The notes beneath the pieces are model-generated. The model was not told the origin of the DNA. It made no database searches and was given only the letters and a program-made list of their open reading frames with translations. This document shows, in pieces, positions 45,596 through 57,700 of a stretch of 64,000 bases of DNA. This stretch comes from Haematobia irritans (taxonomy: Eukaryota > Arthropoda > Insecta > Diptera > Muscidae), in the NCBI RefSeq assembly GCF_050003625.1, contig NC_134398.1, forward strand, positions 79,206,003 through 79,270,002, in the 5' to 3' direction. The number at the start of each line of letters is the position of its first letter. Position 1 is the stretch's first letter. Both the position numbers and the translations under genes were made by a program.

Positions 45596-46287
45596 CAGTA
45601 GTCATTATACTTCACACCAATAGTTTTTGCAAATTCGCCTATCAGGCAGCGACCCGTTATAGCAGATATCAGCAGTGATATCTGACGTCTTGAGACCACT
45701 AGCATATCTAGTGTGCGGTTCAAGTTTAAATGGGGCCATATTTGCTTGGTGTCGTTACAACCCTTGCAATTCTCCCATTGTACATTTGCCATCATGACGG
45801 CCTTCTCACGCAGTAAGAGCTTGCAGGTTGCCAGAGACATACCAACAGATTCTAGTTCCCCTGGAATATGTAAGGTAGTTCCTAGCCTTGCTAACTCATC
45901 TGCTTGACAGTTCCCCCATATGTTCTTATGGCCAGGCACCCATATTAGGTGAATATTGTACTGCTCAGTCATCTCGTTGAGGGGTTTGCGGCAGTCGATG
46001 GCCGTTTTCGAGTTAAGGAACACAGAGTCCAAGGATTTTATTGCAGGTTGACTGTCTGAGTATATATTAATGCCAACATTTTTTTGAACATTACTTCTCA
46101 GCCAATTCGCCACTTCTCTTATTGCTAATATTTCAGCCTGAAAAACACTACAGTGATTAGGTAATCTCTTCGCTATTTGAAGTTCCACATCTTTAGAATA
46201 TACTCCGAAACCCACTTGTCCATCCAATTTGGAGCCATCAGTGTAGAAATCTATATATCTTTTATTCCCGGGGTCTGTGTACACCAC
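45586..46287 (-). pseudogene. LINE ORF2 RNase H domain
   Basis: The frame of 233 codons shows IDFYTDGSKLDGQVGFGVYS (first Asp), CSVFQAEILAI (Glu), INIYSDSQPAIKSLDS (second Asp) and WVPGHKNIWGNCQADELA (last Asp), the full ribonuclease HI catalytic set. RNase H removes the RNA strand during reverse transcription. This is the best preserved domain of the copy, but it is cut off from RT by a frameshift near 46251-46287. Confidence 0.88.
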
Positions 46288-47656
46288 CCCTCACTGTTGG
46301 GAATTAGAGTTTTAAACTTTTTGTCGAAAAGTGGTTTCGCCAGAGTGTAATTCACTACGTTAGGCACATCTGGCATTATTTTGAGGACCGAACTGTGACC
46401 GTACATTTTTTCCGACCACAGCGATAGCTTCCGCAACCGCATAGCCGTTGTTGCAGCTGACTGTTTGGCCAAAATGTCTAAAGGCAATAGATGCAGCATG
46501 TCATTAAGGGAATCTGTTCCTGTTTTCCTGAATGCGCCTGAGATACACAAGCACGCCATACGCTGAACTTTCTCTAAACCTGTCGGTTGCTGAAGCGCCG
46601 GCCACCAGACTACAAAGCCATATAGCATTATAGGTCTAACCACTGCCGTGTGTAGCCAATGCACAATTTTCGGGTTTAGTCCCAACTTTTTCCTATTACC
46701 TTTTTGCACGAGTGGCTTTTCTCGCCCTTTCTTCAATTAAGCCTAAAGTTCAGCTTCCTGTCCAGAATAACGCCAAGGTATTTTGCACACTCACCAAAGG
46801 GAATTTCAATACCCCCTAAGGATATGGGCTTAACCGTGGGAGTTTTTCGATCTTTGCAGTACATGACTAATTCTGTCTTGGCAGGATTTACTCCAAGACC
46901 ATCCTCTTTCGCCCATTTCTCAGTAATCCAAGGGCTCTTTGTATAACATCTCTGATTGTGGATGGGAATTTTCCCCTGACTGCTAGAGCCACATCGTCTG
47001 CAACATTCCAAAGAAGATGTGATAGAACTCCTCCTTGGGGAGTGCCTCTGTTCACATACCTTTGTATGTTTGCTAGTACTAGTGTGGCTGAAATATGTCT
47101 CCTCATTAGCAGTTCGTCTAGCAGCCTAAGTATACCTGGATCAACATTCAGAGTTGCCAGTCCATTTAATATCGAGCTCGGATGGACGTTATTGAATGCC
47201 CCCTAGATGTCTAGAAATGCCGCGCTTGTGTATTCATTGACAGATAGTGAGCTTTCAATAAAGCTGACTAGTTCATGCAAAGCAGTCTCAGTAGACCTGC
47301 CCTTCAAGTATGCATGTTGTCGTTTCGAGAGAAAACTTGTATCGACGCAAGTTCTAAGAAAAATGTCTATCATACTCTCCATAGTCTTAAGTAGGAAAGA
47401 GGATAAGCTGATTGGTCGGAAATCCTTCGCACTCGAGTGAGAGGCTTTTCCCGCTTTAGGTGTGAAAACGACATTTGTTTATACATCCTTTATATATCAC
47501 CGTCAACCAAGGGATAATTCTGTCAGTCACTGCTTGTAACTCCTCCGGAGTAATTCCATCAGGTCCGGGGGATTTGAATGACCCAATGCTATTTAACACC
47601 CATTTTATTCTAGATTCCGATACAATTTCCCCGATAGGAAATGACCGCTGAGCCAC
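46251..47656 (-). pseudogene. LINE ORF2 reverse transcriptase domain
   Basis: In order: FKSPGPDGITPEELQ (near 47560), AKDFRPISLSS (near 47420), AAFLDI*GAFNNV (motif A, with a TAG next to the catalytic Asp at about 47205), GTPQGGVLS (motif B), VADDVALAV (motif C, with the residues just before ADD deleted), then GECAKYLGVILDRKLN, LGLNPKIVHWLHTAVVRPIM and LYGFVVW. There are several frame changes (about 47460, 47010, 46890, 46735). Not functional. Confidence 0.88.
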
Positions 47657-48059
47657 TGTGGCACCGCCAGCAGGGCTGTGGAGTCGGAGTCGGAGTCGGA
47701 GTCTTGGAGTCGGAGTCTGAAGGTTTTGCTGGAGTCGGAGTCGGAGTCGTAAAAATTTTGCTCGACTCCGACTCCGGCTAAATCAAATTTTTTAAAACAC
47801 TTCACATTTTTTTAACTAAGCAAGTTTTTACGCAAATTAGTTTCCATTGCTCTATTCATTCGATCAATGTACAGCATGATTGTAAATGAAAATCAACTTC
47901 CAATTACGGCTATCTTTTTATGTTTCCTAGAATGTTAGACTAGCAGATGGGCTGGATCGATCCATTTTAATGCTCATATCAATTTATTTGAAATATTTCG
48001 AACAATCGAAATTATTTTTTTTTAATTTTATTTTAAGGCCATATACGTATGTGGAATAT

Positions 48060-48576
48060 TGACAGAAAATTTTTTCAAAGTTGTTTTTTATAGAAAATGC
48101 TGTCAAAATTTTATTTCTATAGCACATTTTGTCAAAATTTTATATCTATAAAAAATTTATTCAAAATTTTATTACTATAGAAATATTTTTTTCTATAGAA
48201 AATTTTGTCAAAATTGTATTTCTATAGAAAATTGAGCCAAAATTTTGTTTCTATAGAATATTTTGCAAAATTTTATTTCTATAGAAAATTTTGCCAAAAT
48301 TTTATAGTAATAGATTTTTTTTATTAGAAAATTTGGTCAAAATTGTATTACTATAGAAAATTTAGTCAAAATTTTGTTTCTGTAGAATATTTTGCAGAAT
48401 TTTATTTACTACACAAAAATTTTTCTAAAATTGTACTGTTATTGATACTTTTTTCAAAATTTTATTTCTATAAGAAAAATTTTTATTTCTATTGCAAATT
48501 TTCTCAATTTTTTTCTTACTGATACTCACTGCTATAAAAAATTTATTCAGAATTGTATTACTATAGAAATATTTTT
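48060..48576 (+). repeat. 29 bp minisatellite, left of HINE-A
   Basis: Degenerate TTCTATAGAAAATTTTGTCA units. The same array continues at 49648-50030 after the HINE-A insertion. Confidence 0.8.
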
Positions 48577-49644
48577 TATACCCTGCGCCACACTGTGGAA
48601 CAGGGTATTATAAGTTAGTGCATATGTTTGTAACACCCAGAAGGAGACGAGATAGACACATGGTGTCTTTGGCAATAATGCTCAGGGTGGGTCCCTGAGT
48701 CGATATAACCATGTCCGTCTGTCCGTCTGTCCGTCCGTCTGTCTGTGAACACATTTTTGTGATCAAAGTCTAGGTCGCAATTTAAGTCCAATCGCCTTCA
48801 AATTTGGCACATGTTTCTAATTTGGTCAGAATAGAACCCTATTGATTTTGGAAGAAATCGGTTCATATTTTGATATAGCTCCCATATATATCTTTCGGCC
48901 GATATGCACTAATATGGACCCAGCAGCCAGAGTTTTATACCGATTTGTTTGAAATTTTGTACAAACATAACACTTTGTCGTATATTTAAGTGTGCAAAAT
49001 TTGATTGAAATCGGTACAGATTTAGATATAGCTCCCATATATATCTTTCGCCCGATATGGACTAATATGGTCCTAGAAGCCAGAGTTTTGGCCCAATTTG
49101 GTTGAAATTTTGCACTAGGAGTACAATTAGTAATATAGTCATGTGTACCAAATTTGATTGAAGTCGGTTCAGATTTAGATATAGCTCCCATATATATGTT
49201 TTTCTGATTTCGACAAAAATGGTCAAAATACCAACATTTTCCTTGTAAAATCGCCACTGCTTAGTCGAAAAGTTGTAAAAATGACTCTAATTTTCCTAAA
49301 CTTCTAATACATATATATCGAGTGATATATCATAAATAAACTTTTGCGAAGTTTCCTTAAAATTGCTTCAGATTTAAATGTTTCCCATATTATTTTTTAC
49401 TAACATTGTGTTCACCCCTAGTGCATTTGCCGACTTAAATTTTGAGTCTACAGATTTTTTAGAAGTCTATTAAATTCTGTCCAGATCGAGTGATATTTAA
49501 TTGTATGTATTTGGGACAAACCTTTATATATAGCCCCCAACACATTTGACGGATGTGATATGGTATCGAAAATTTAGATCTACAAAGTGGTGCAGGGTAT
49601 AAGATAGTCGGCCCCGCCCGACTTTAGACTTTCCTCACTTGTTT
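48577..49644 (+). mobile_element. HINE-A element, inserted in the minisatellite
   Basis: It starts TATACCCTGCGCCACACTGT with inverse partner GGAACAGGGTATTATAAG. A GTCCGTCTGTCC tract lies at 48715-48744. Subrepeats ATTTAGATATAGCTCCCATA follow. The 3' end has GTGCAGGGTATAAGATAG, the hairpin GTCGGCCCCGCCCGAC and ACTTTCCTCACTTGTTT. The flanks are minisatellite on both sides. The minus frame at 48826-49257 is translated subrepeat. Confidence 0.87.
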
Positions 49645-50037
49645 CTATATAAAATTTAGTCAAAATTTTATTTCTATAGAAAATTTAGTCAAAATTTTGT
49701 TTCTATAGAATATTTTGCAAATTTGCAAATTTTATTTCTATAGAAAATTTTGCAAAATTTTGTTCGCTACACTTTTTTTTTTTAAATTGTATTTCTATTG
49801 ATAATTTTTTCAAACTTTTATTTCTATAAAAAATGTTGCCAAATTATATTTCTATAAAAATGTTATTCAACATTTTATTTCTATATATTTGGTCAAAATT
49901 TGATTTCTATAGAAAATTTTGCCAAAATTTTATTTCTATGGAAAATTTAGTCAAAATTTTGTTTCTGTAGAAAATTTAGTCAAAATTTTATTTACTAGAC
50001 AAAAATTTTTCCAAAATTGTATGCTCACTGATACTGA

Positions 50038-50480
50038 TTGCTAAGTCGAAAACTTGTAGAAATGACTCAAATTTTAAAATTTTTCAATGAATGAATCATA
50101 AAAGCATTTTTGCGAAATTGTCTAAACAATTATAAATATTTCCCAAATATTGCCCGAGTTTTGTAGAAGTCTGATTTGAGATTTTATCAAAATGTAGATC
50201 TAAATACAAAGTTGTGCAGAGTATATTATAGTTGGCCCGCCCGACTTTAGACTTTCCTTACATTTTTAGTTTTTGTTAAAATTGTGTTACGTCCCATAAC
50301 GTTAGATTTAAATTTTAAGTACATAGATTTTGTAGAAGTATATACAATTTTGTCTATATCGATTCAGATTCAAATTCATGCATATCGGAATATAAACCTT
50401 TATATAGCTCGCAACAAATTTAAAGGATTTGAGATAGTATCAATAATTTTGGTCCACAAATACATATACTGTTGGTATCT
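50038..50480 (+). mobile_element. HINE-A 3' fragments, duplicated and decayed
   Basis: 50038-50264 resembles 49260-49640, ending ATTATAGTTGGCCCGCCCGA and CTTTAGACTTTCC. 50281-50475 resembles 49415-49560 again (TTAAATTTTAAGTACATAGA, TTTTGTAGAAGTATA). Confidence 0.6.
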
Positions 50481-50792
50481 TCTCATATTATGATGGGTAT
50501 TTATATCATTATTTTATTTATTAAACATTGCCCTAAATTTGAAATATAGAGTTCCATTGGCATCTAATGTGAAATTAAGACCTTTTTTTTTGCACACATA
50601 AATAAATATGATACTTTATATCGATCTACTTACAGTACCCCCACAATAGAACTACAAATTAGTGGTATTAAAATGAGATTTAGTTATATTACCCGGAGTC
50701 GACTCCGGAGTCGGAGTCGAGCTGATGAAAAATGCTGGAGTCGGAGTCGGAGTCGAGCAAAATTGGCTCGACTCCACAGCCCTGACCGCCAG

Positions 50793-51084
50793 AACATGGT
50801 CTGATTTCCAGGAAAATGTGTGTCCAATAGTACCTCCAGCGTCTCCTCACTGGTCGTTGTCCAATGCCCTCCGATGCTTTAATGAAACCTGGAGCGGAGT
50901 TAGTGGATGCTAGTACCTTCCGTAGTCTGGAAGCCTCGGACGTATTCTCAATACTGCTGCAATAAACATTCCAAGAGTTATGCTGAGCCTTTCTCAGTTC
51001 TCGCTTGTATCCTCTCAGATTCTTCTTTAATAAAGCAAAGTCCCTGGTGGACTTTGCTTTGTTATAACTTGTTATAACTTGCAC
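50793..51084 (-). pseudogene. LINE ORF2 linker between endonuclease and RT
   Basis: YNKAKSTRDFALLKKNLRGY and KRELRKAQHNSWNVYCSSI are typical of the basic linker before the RT domain. The endonuclease domain expected upstream is absent: at about 51085-51110 the sequence passes directly to the end of ORF1. A frameshift occurs near 50870. Confidence 0.75.
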
Positions 51085-51089
51085 GACTT

Positions 51090-51962
51090 TAGGTCTGGGC
51101 TAGTTGTGGCAGCGACTCAATGTTCAATATAAACACCGCATGTCGTCTTGGTCCATCCACCTCATCCAAACGACCAACCTTCCAATCGGCGGTTGGAACA
51201 TCTGGGTTACATTCCTTTAGTCTGTTTAGTATCGACTCAGGATCAGGAGGGTTTGCAGGTATCCATGCATGTGCTCTAGGTTTAGCCGGTATGTCTTTTT
51301 TATGGACTAACTACAAAGCGGCTCCTTCCCAAACATCTCCAATTAGCATCAAAGCAGCTTTAAAGCAATCCCATAGACCTCTGGTCCGCAAATGCTATTA
51401 ACTTATATCGTCCTTGATACCATCCAGCATCTTGCCGTCGTGGACTTGGTTCGAGAAACTTTTTTCGCACCTCTGAGTAGACACACGACATCGCGTTCTC
51501 AATTTCCCCCATTTTTGCTTTGGAACCATACCGTCCAATGCTCCTTTATTAATGATAGCCATCACAAGGCTGTCTTTTGCAACTGAGTCAAACGATCTTT
51601 GATCCCGTTTAGAGGATGGCAGTTCATCCGGTGATCGTTCCCTTTTTCCAGCTTCAAGAATTCCTTGAGCCCATTTTAAGGAATCGCGTTGTTTAGCCGA
51701 CAACGTGCTTGAGTCGACAGATCCTAATTTCTTTGGGATAAACAAAGCATTTCTGCGTTCTTGGAATATCTTTCGTGAGGGATTACGACCTTTTGATGTC
51801 GTTACCTTAAAAAAGGTTCGACTTGCCACCTGTCGACCCGTCTACAGGTCGACTTATTGGGCCTGACTGTTGGTCACTGCCCAAATTCATAACTTTAGTC
51901 GATACCCGTCCACTGAGCCCTGAAGATAGCAACCCAGTGGATGACTTTGAATTTCGCTGCAT
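51090..51962 (-). pseudogene. LINE ORF1 remnant (DUF4780-like)
   Basis: An ATG at 51962-51960 opens a short frame (MQRNSKSSTG..). A frameshift near 51830 leads to the longer frame with SLKWAQGILEAGKRERSPDE, and later KDIPAKPRAHAWIPANP and ADWKVGRLDEVDGPRRHAVF, then ILNIESLPQLAQT and a stop. The DWKV..DE..GPRR.AVF.LN..SL pattern is what I recall for DUF4780-type ORF1 proteins of fly LINEs. One further in-frame stop is near 51312. Confidence 0.65.
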
Positions 51963-52036
51963 GGTGGTTGATTTTCCACCACACGTGAAATTCGTAATAA
52001 GTACTTATTATGATGAAATAATCCGCTATTAAAAAA

Positions 52037-52043
52037 CACGTCC
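52037..52043 (-). promoter_or_regulatory. DPE-like motif of the LINE internal promoter
   Basis: GGACGTG on the minus strand, starting at +29 if 52071 is +1. Fly LINEs such as I, Doc and jockey use an internal Pol II promoter with a downstream element of this form near +28 to +33. Confidence 0.5.
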
Positions 52044-52139
52044 GTTCAGTTCGACGGTTGAATAATATGATTGAGTGATGGTAACTTGAATTTATGAAAA
52101 CTGAATAATTATTTAAATTTATTTTTATACCAATTTTGT

Positions 52140-52870
52140 TGTTTATATTTTATTGTTGGAAGCTATATACAAACATTAAAATATGAACCGATTTGAACAA
52201 AATTTTTTATACTTCAAGAAAATTTCTAGACTTAAAATTTAAATCGGGTAACGTCTTGGATGAAACGCAATATTAGTAAAAAATATGAGAAATATAAAGC
52301 TAAAGCCATTTTTATGCAATTGCACAAAAGTGAATTTACGATTTATCTGGCGATACATATTTGGTCGATTGTGCCACATCGAGCGATATTTACACTAGCC
52401 GGAGCCCTATCTAACTCTTAACCGATTCTGTGGAAAGTCTGGGGAAATCATGGTTGACGTTAATATATGGCGCTTATCTAAATCTGGACCTTTTGAAATA
52501 AATTCGACACAATCGATAGAATGTTAAATAACTCTGTGTGTAGACTATCAAATAAATTGAGTAATTAGAGTAGTCCTACTGAGAATGGTTGTAAAATATG
52601 AAATTTCCAACCGTATTTCCCAAATCAAGCGTATATATTTACGAGCTGTTTGAACTAAATTTGATCCTATTAATTTTAATCGGGTGAAATATATATGGGA
52701 GCTAAATCTGAACCGATGCCGCTCATATTTTGCTAAAATCCGAGACTCACAATACATTCGAATGTACGAAATTTGTAGAGGATCGGTTGATAGACACGTC
52801 AATTACGACCAGATCAGTGATAACTATATATGGCAGCTATATCTAAATCTGAATCGATTTTTATATTTTA
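52140..52870 (-). mobile_element. HINE-A, badly decayed copy
   Basis: GGAGCTAAATCTGAACCGAT and CAGCTATATCTAAATCTGAA segments recur at about 52160, 52400, 52697 and 52834, spaced roughly as in 33094-33947. Termini are not recognisable. Confidence 0.5.
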
Positions 52871-52938
52871 GTTAAATTTTCTCTAGAAGTATGTGCTTCA
52901 CATTTACCATAAAACAGTTTTTTCTGTGTGCAAGCATC

Positions 52939-53721
52939 TACACGAAAGAAAAAACATTTGGAAAACGTGTATCGAAAACGTTGTTCTTTTGTTGGAGTTT
53001 ATTGAATTTCGTAGAAAAGTTCAAACTTTTATCACCAACGTTTTTTTTTTTTTTTTGCTAAAAAAATGTTTGCAATAATTTTTGATCCAAAAACACAGTA
53101 CATTTCGTTTATAACTTGCACTGTTCTTTTCGGATCGTTAATAAGATACATTTTGAAGTTTCTTAGTAAAAATTAAATATAGCAGTATGAAATGCCAGAC
53201 AACATTTCGAAATCTTGTGGAATCTATGTAAAATTCATTATTTCCGTTTCCAAAAGTTGTGTCTTTAAGAAAGTGGGTAACAAAAGGTATGTTTCTGCTA
53301 AAAAAATCTTTACAACGGGCAGTGGGCGCTTAATTGTATGCGTTGTTTGTGCGTTGATGGTTATAGCGATAATTGTCTGTTGATGGCAATAACAGCTACG
53401 TATCCCAGTGGATAGTGTGTTGGCTTACAAACTCTACGTTCCGCGGTTCGATTATCGGTCCAGGCGAAAGGTAGAATTTAAAAGAAACTTATAAAATCAA
53501 ATAATTTCCTCTATGTTGTTGGTATTACAGAAAAAGTTGCTAGGAACAAAACAAACCTGGTGGAAGTGAGAAAGATGTGAGGTAAGATTTAATTAGCCAG
53601 AAAGATTTTTTTGAACGTATATCTCAAAAAATATGTACTTTTCTTCCAAACAAACTCAAACAAATCAAAATTTGTTTGTCTAAAATTTCGTTTGAGAGGA
53701 AAGATTTTTTTTTGCGTGTAA
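52939..53721 (+). mobile_element. tRx element copy e, one tRNA-like arm lost
   Basis: It runs from TA-CACGAAAGAAAAAACATT to TTTTTTTTGCGTG-TA. The left segment TTTTGTTGGAGTTTATTGAA and the right GGAAGTGAGAAAGATGTGAG match the other copies. The second-type tRNA-like segment is at 53394-53463 (GCGGTTCGATTATCGGTCCA). The SINE-head segment is replaced by unrelated sequence. Confidence 0.8.
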
Positions 53722-54908
53722 AATTTTTTTAGTGGCAGTTAAAACTCTCAGTGCTGCTTTATGATATTATAAATCTTTCATAAACGTTTCTAACATATAT
53801 TGAGTGTCCGCAAATCCGCTACGAACTCAGGCTAAATTATTACTACCAGCGAATTTTGCTTTTGTTCCATCTGCGACAACCGTATAATCAAGTTATCATT
53901 CCATACGAAATTTTGTAAACGAATTTGTAGTTCTGGTTGTAACGTAAAGAATGTTTTTCATGAGAAACTTGGAGTGTCAAAGTAAACATTTCACTACTCT
54001 TTTAAGAATTGTCTCTATTCCAGGTATTGTCGTCATTTGTTTGAAAAACTGTTCAAATAAAGTGCCCACAATAAAGCCAGGTACACATACTGCTCATTGT
54101 TCGACATGAAGGCGGACAGCGTACAATAACTGATACTTGATGGCATCGTTTGTTGTTTTAGCCAATAATTTACGAGGCGGTTGATTTCGATCAAACCCTC
54201 CATCCTTATTCACATATTTGCATGCAAACATTTAGTTGACACCTCCCTTTGTAAACCCCAAAATATACTTTGAATGGTTTATTTATGTCTATGCCAATGG
54301 ACATGCCGAATAATATTATGATGAGAGTATGTTAATACAGCATTGTTCTATATGTCTGCATATTTCCTCACAATGGATCAGGTCTGTAGCATTTACTTAA
54401 CGACTATAAGAAATATGCATCACAATGGTATTGGGGGAGAGTGGTATTATTTCGTCATTTTGACAAAAGAAAGTGAATATTGTATCTACGTTTCGTCGAT
54501 TTCGGGAATATATTTATATAAATGATTTTAATATCAGTCCCCAAACTAAAACACAAAAAATGGTTTATATCGGTCCAGATTCAGTCCGTGATGTTAGAAT
54601 CAAGCCCTTCCTAACTAAACAAAAATCCATAATGGTTAATAATTATACACAGTCACCACATAAACATATCCCCATATTTGGCTTTTTCAGTTTTCGGTGG
54701 TGTTGGAATCAACCCACTAAATACCATACTAAAAATCCGTTCAACTGCATTTTGCTAAACAAAGGACAGGAAAGTGATATGTGTTAATTGGAAAATAAAT
54801 TTGAGTTATGATCTTAATTTTCTGATAGTAGTACAACAGATTCACAAGTACTTTCTGATGTTCGAGTACTCATTTATGTGTATTCCTGGAACACTCTGTT
54901 CAATACCT
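53722..54908. other. Non-coding sequence
   Basis: I see no gene. Frames around 54343-54787 are unrecognised. Confidence 0.4.
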
Positions 54909-55933
54909 CCCTGTAGGAATGTCTCGAACTCACTCAAAATCAAACTAACTTTTTACTAACTAATTTGAGGCGACTTTAAGTTAACTCATTATTTATGCAG
55001 TCTTGGGTCAGTTGAATTTTTCCCAAACTCACTTTTTCTCGATCAGCAATGAGTTACGTTTTTACTCACTCTAAGCTGATGCATATTTAAGTGAAGTAAA
55101 GTCATGGAAACAATTCAAATAAACAAACAAAAAATATGTATTGGCTTCTATAACTGTCAATTTGTATTTGGCTTTTTATATTTGTTTCAATTTAGCTTCT
55201 ATTTTCAGAGAACTTTTGTAATTTTTTGTCACGGTTAGCGGTAAGTAGCATAGAAATGCATAATTCAAACGCAATTTAATAATTAAACTTTCCTTATTTC
55301 CACTAGAACCCATTATTATCAGTGAAGGAATAAATGGAAACTTCGAATAAAAGTGTTAAATGGCTGTTTGAGGACGAAGATATTGGGAAATACACTTAAG
55401 CGTTTTGGACCTCCCTGACGAATGCCACTTCCATTCAGTGTGCGTCATTACAAAAGTAGGTACAACTCCCTCTGAGTTAAACGAGAAAATTAACACAACA
55501 CTCAAACTCAAGACAAGATGAACTCAACTAATATCCGAATTTTTACTTACGTTATATTTGATTTATTGTAAAATAATTTTAAAAAATCTGAATTGTTATT
55601 ATTTTTTAATTAATTCGAAATAAAATGAATCAAAAGTAATAAAACAAAAACAAAATATTTTATTATCCACAAAGAGCTCACCATAAACTAATCAGTTAAG
55701 AGCTAACTCATAGTATGCTCATATATTATCAGCCTAAAGCTAACTCACTTTGAGCTAACTTTTGGTTAGCTGAAGCTTATGCAGGTTTGAGTGAGGACTG
55801 ACTCGTTCCAATGGCAACACGTGTTAAAACTGAATAGGATTTTACATGGGAAATGAGTTAGGATTTGAGTCACCTGTGACTCAGTTATGACTAACAATTT
55901 ATTAACTTAAAGTCACCTCAATTTCCTACAGGG
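54909..55933. mobile_element. TIR element with CCCTGTAGGAA ends
   Basis: The left end is CCCTGTAGGAATG; the right end read inward is CCCTGTAGGAAATTGAGGTG. The segment TTGAGGCGACTTTAAGTTAA is adjacent to the end on the right but about 40 bp inside on the left, so the left end carries an internal insertion of GAACTCACTCAAAATC-type sequence. Interior motifs such as AGCTAACTCA recur. A target duplication could not be fixed. Confidence 0.65.
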
Positions 55934-57009
55934 CTAATACTCTATGCATTACTTTGTAATATGAATACGTGTATTAGCTCGGAACGACAAAAAGAATTTA
56001 TGTATATGTAACAGTTCAAGTGAGTCGCGATGTTTCGAAAATAACAAAATGATTTGGTCCACATTCTTACCCATACAGAATAGTATGTGCGGCGTATAGC
56101 CTTGAGATTGACTACACTAGTTTACACTCAAAATGTACACTTGATGAAAATCAACTTTTCTTATTTTCAGCTGATGAATTCGAAACAAAATATTTAAAAA
56201 TTTTTTATGGAGCAGTTTTTGAGATATCCCGTTATTTTTAAATTTTCGCTCTTTTTTCACTAAACACAATATATCTCGAGTTAGAAATGTCCGATTATAA
56301 CGTTGTTGGTACTTAAATGAAAGGTAATAAGATGACGAATAATCGTGTGTAATTGGATCTGTGATACGCATGCCCTGATTCGGTGAAAATTAGGAATTAC
56401 CGACTTCTGTTGTTTTGTTGTTTTGTGGAATGAAACCTGATCATATTCTGATTAAGAAACAACACAACTGAAGTTAAATATGCGTTTATTTTTATTTGTT
56501 TTTTTTGTAAAAAAAGGTCAATTACACAAACCTTATGTCCTATCTCGGCTTATGGTGTTTTGTCATAAGTCCACAGATATATTACCAAATGTTTTTATAT
56601 TGGATAAATTTAGGCAACCGTGGATGTCCACTTGTTATTGGTTTCATTGTAGTTTTTTTTTTTTAATGAGAAAACGATGTTGAACCCGCTTCATCAAGTT
56701 CTTACAAAACAAGATCGTTTGCAAGCACGATTTGTTATTTCTTTGGTTTGACTGCAAGAATGCAAGGAGTGCAAAATTATTGTTATATTGATTTATTGAA
56801 AAAATTGCTAGTTTTACATCCCTCATTCGCAACTTCAAACTATTCTGGGTTTTCTTGGTCGAAAATATCCCTCTAAGCTTTTTTGAACATTTTTAGTTAG
56901 TATGACAACTGGTTCTTTAAGTTAAAAAGTCTCTTAACAGATTTTTTACTTATAATTAAATAGTGGGGTTACTTCGCTATCAGTTTCTGCTGAAATTTGT
57001 TTATGAGCC
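55934..57009. other. Non-coding sequence
   Basis: I see no gene or matched repeat. Confidence 0.4.
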
Positions 57010-57600
57010 AGGACAGTCCATCACGTCGTCCCCATAAAATATGAATCACCTCGTGAGTCAATCTTGCCGTTGGTATCCGTCCGTCTGACCATCTATTTGT
57101 TGTTCGCAGGATTTCGTTCGCAATTATTACCCGATTTGGATTAAATTTCGTACATGGTGTTGTTTTAGCACAAGGACGAATGTTATTTAGGAAAAAATTG
57201 GATAAAATTTGGATATAGACCTCACATATGGACATCGACCAATTCCGACAAATGGGGTCATTTTTTTATTAACTACCCGATTTTTTTTTTTCAAGTTGAA
57301 CACAAATTCATTGTTCATAGTACCCTTCAAGTGTGTAAAATTTCATTGAAATCGCTTTAGATTAGGGGTTATATATTTGTACCGCCAGATTTTCCCAAAT
57401 TCGGTCATAATGCCCTTATTTATTAACCGATATTGGCACAACGTAATTTTCAATAGCACTAACTATACCTAAAAAAATCAAGGAATTCGGCCCAGATTTA
57501 GATACATTACAATTAGAAATTCATATATTCGAACCGATCTAATTCAGATTTAGCTCCCAGATAAATATATAACAACACTAATTGAGCGAAAATCAATTAT
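57010..57600 (+). mobile_element. Decayed HINE-type fragment
   Basis: GTATCCGTCCGTCTGACCAT resembles the microsatellite core, and GATATAGACCTCACATATGG and TTAGATACATT-like segments resemble HINE subrepeats. Ends are not visible. Confidence 0.45.
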
Positions 57601-57700
57601 AGCTCCTACTTGTACATATGTATATACGTATCACACGAATATAGCCACATTAACGATTAATGCAAAATATCAGACATAAGACCATACTTCTATCACCTAT

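Larger units (their letters stand above)
47671..50784. mobile_element. hAT element (CAGGGCTGTGGAGTC family), copy 2, inserted in the LINE
   Basis: Inverted ends CAGGGCTGTGGAGTCGGAGT / its inverse, with multiple GGAGTC repeats inside each. Perfect 8 bp target duplications ACCGCCAG lie at 47663-47670 and 50785-50792. The 3114 bp consist mainly of the 29 bp minisatellite and a HINE-A element; no transposase is seen. Confidence 0.93.
45291..52071 (-). mobile_element. Non-LTR retrotransposon (I/LOA-type LINE with RNase H), degenerate, split by hAT
   Basis: Minus-strand order is ORF1 remnant, ORF2 linker, [hAT element], RT, RNase H, C-terminal Cys/His region, 3' tail. The 3' end is CTGCCACTTTAACCTAACCT. 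A 10 bp imperfect target duplication TGAATGATGG (45281-45290) / TGAGTGATGG (52072-52081) sets the ends. At 5', AATCATATTATTCAACC starts it and GGACGTG lies at +29. Without the 3.1 kb insertion it is about 3.66 kb; the endonuclease domain is deleted. It carries many frameshifts and stops. RT followed by RNase H points to the I/LOA group rather than Jockey. Confidence 0.8.

Noticed and set aside
48826..49257. Minus-strand 143-codon frame (MGAISKS.PISIKF).
   Set aside because: Translated subrepeats of HINE-A.
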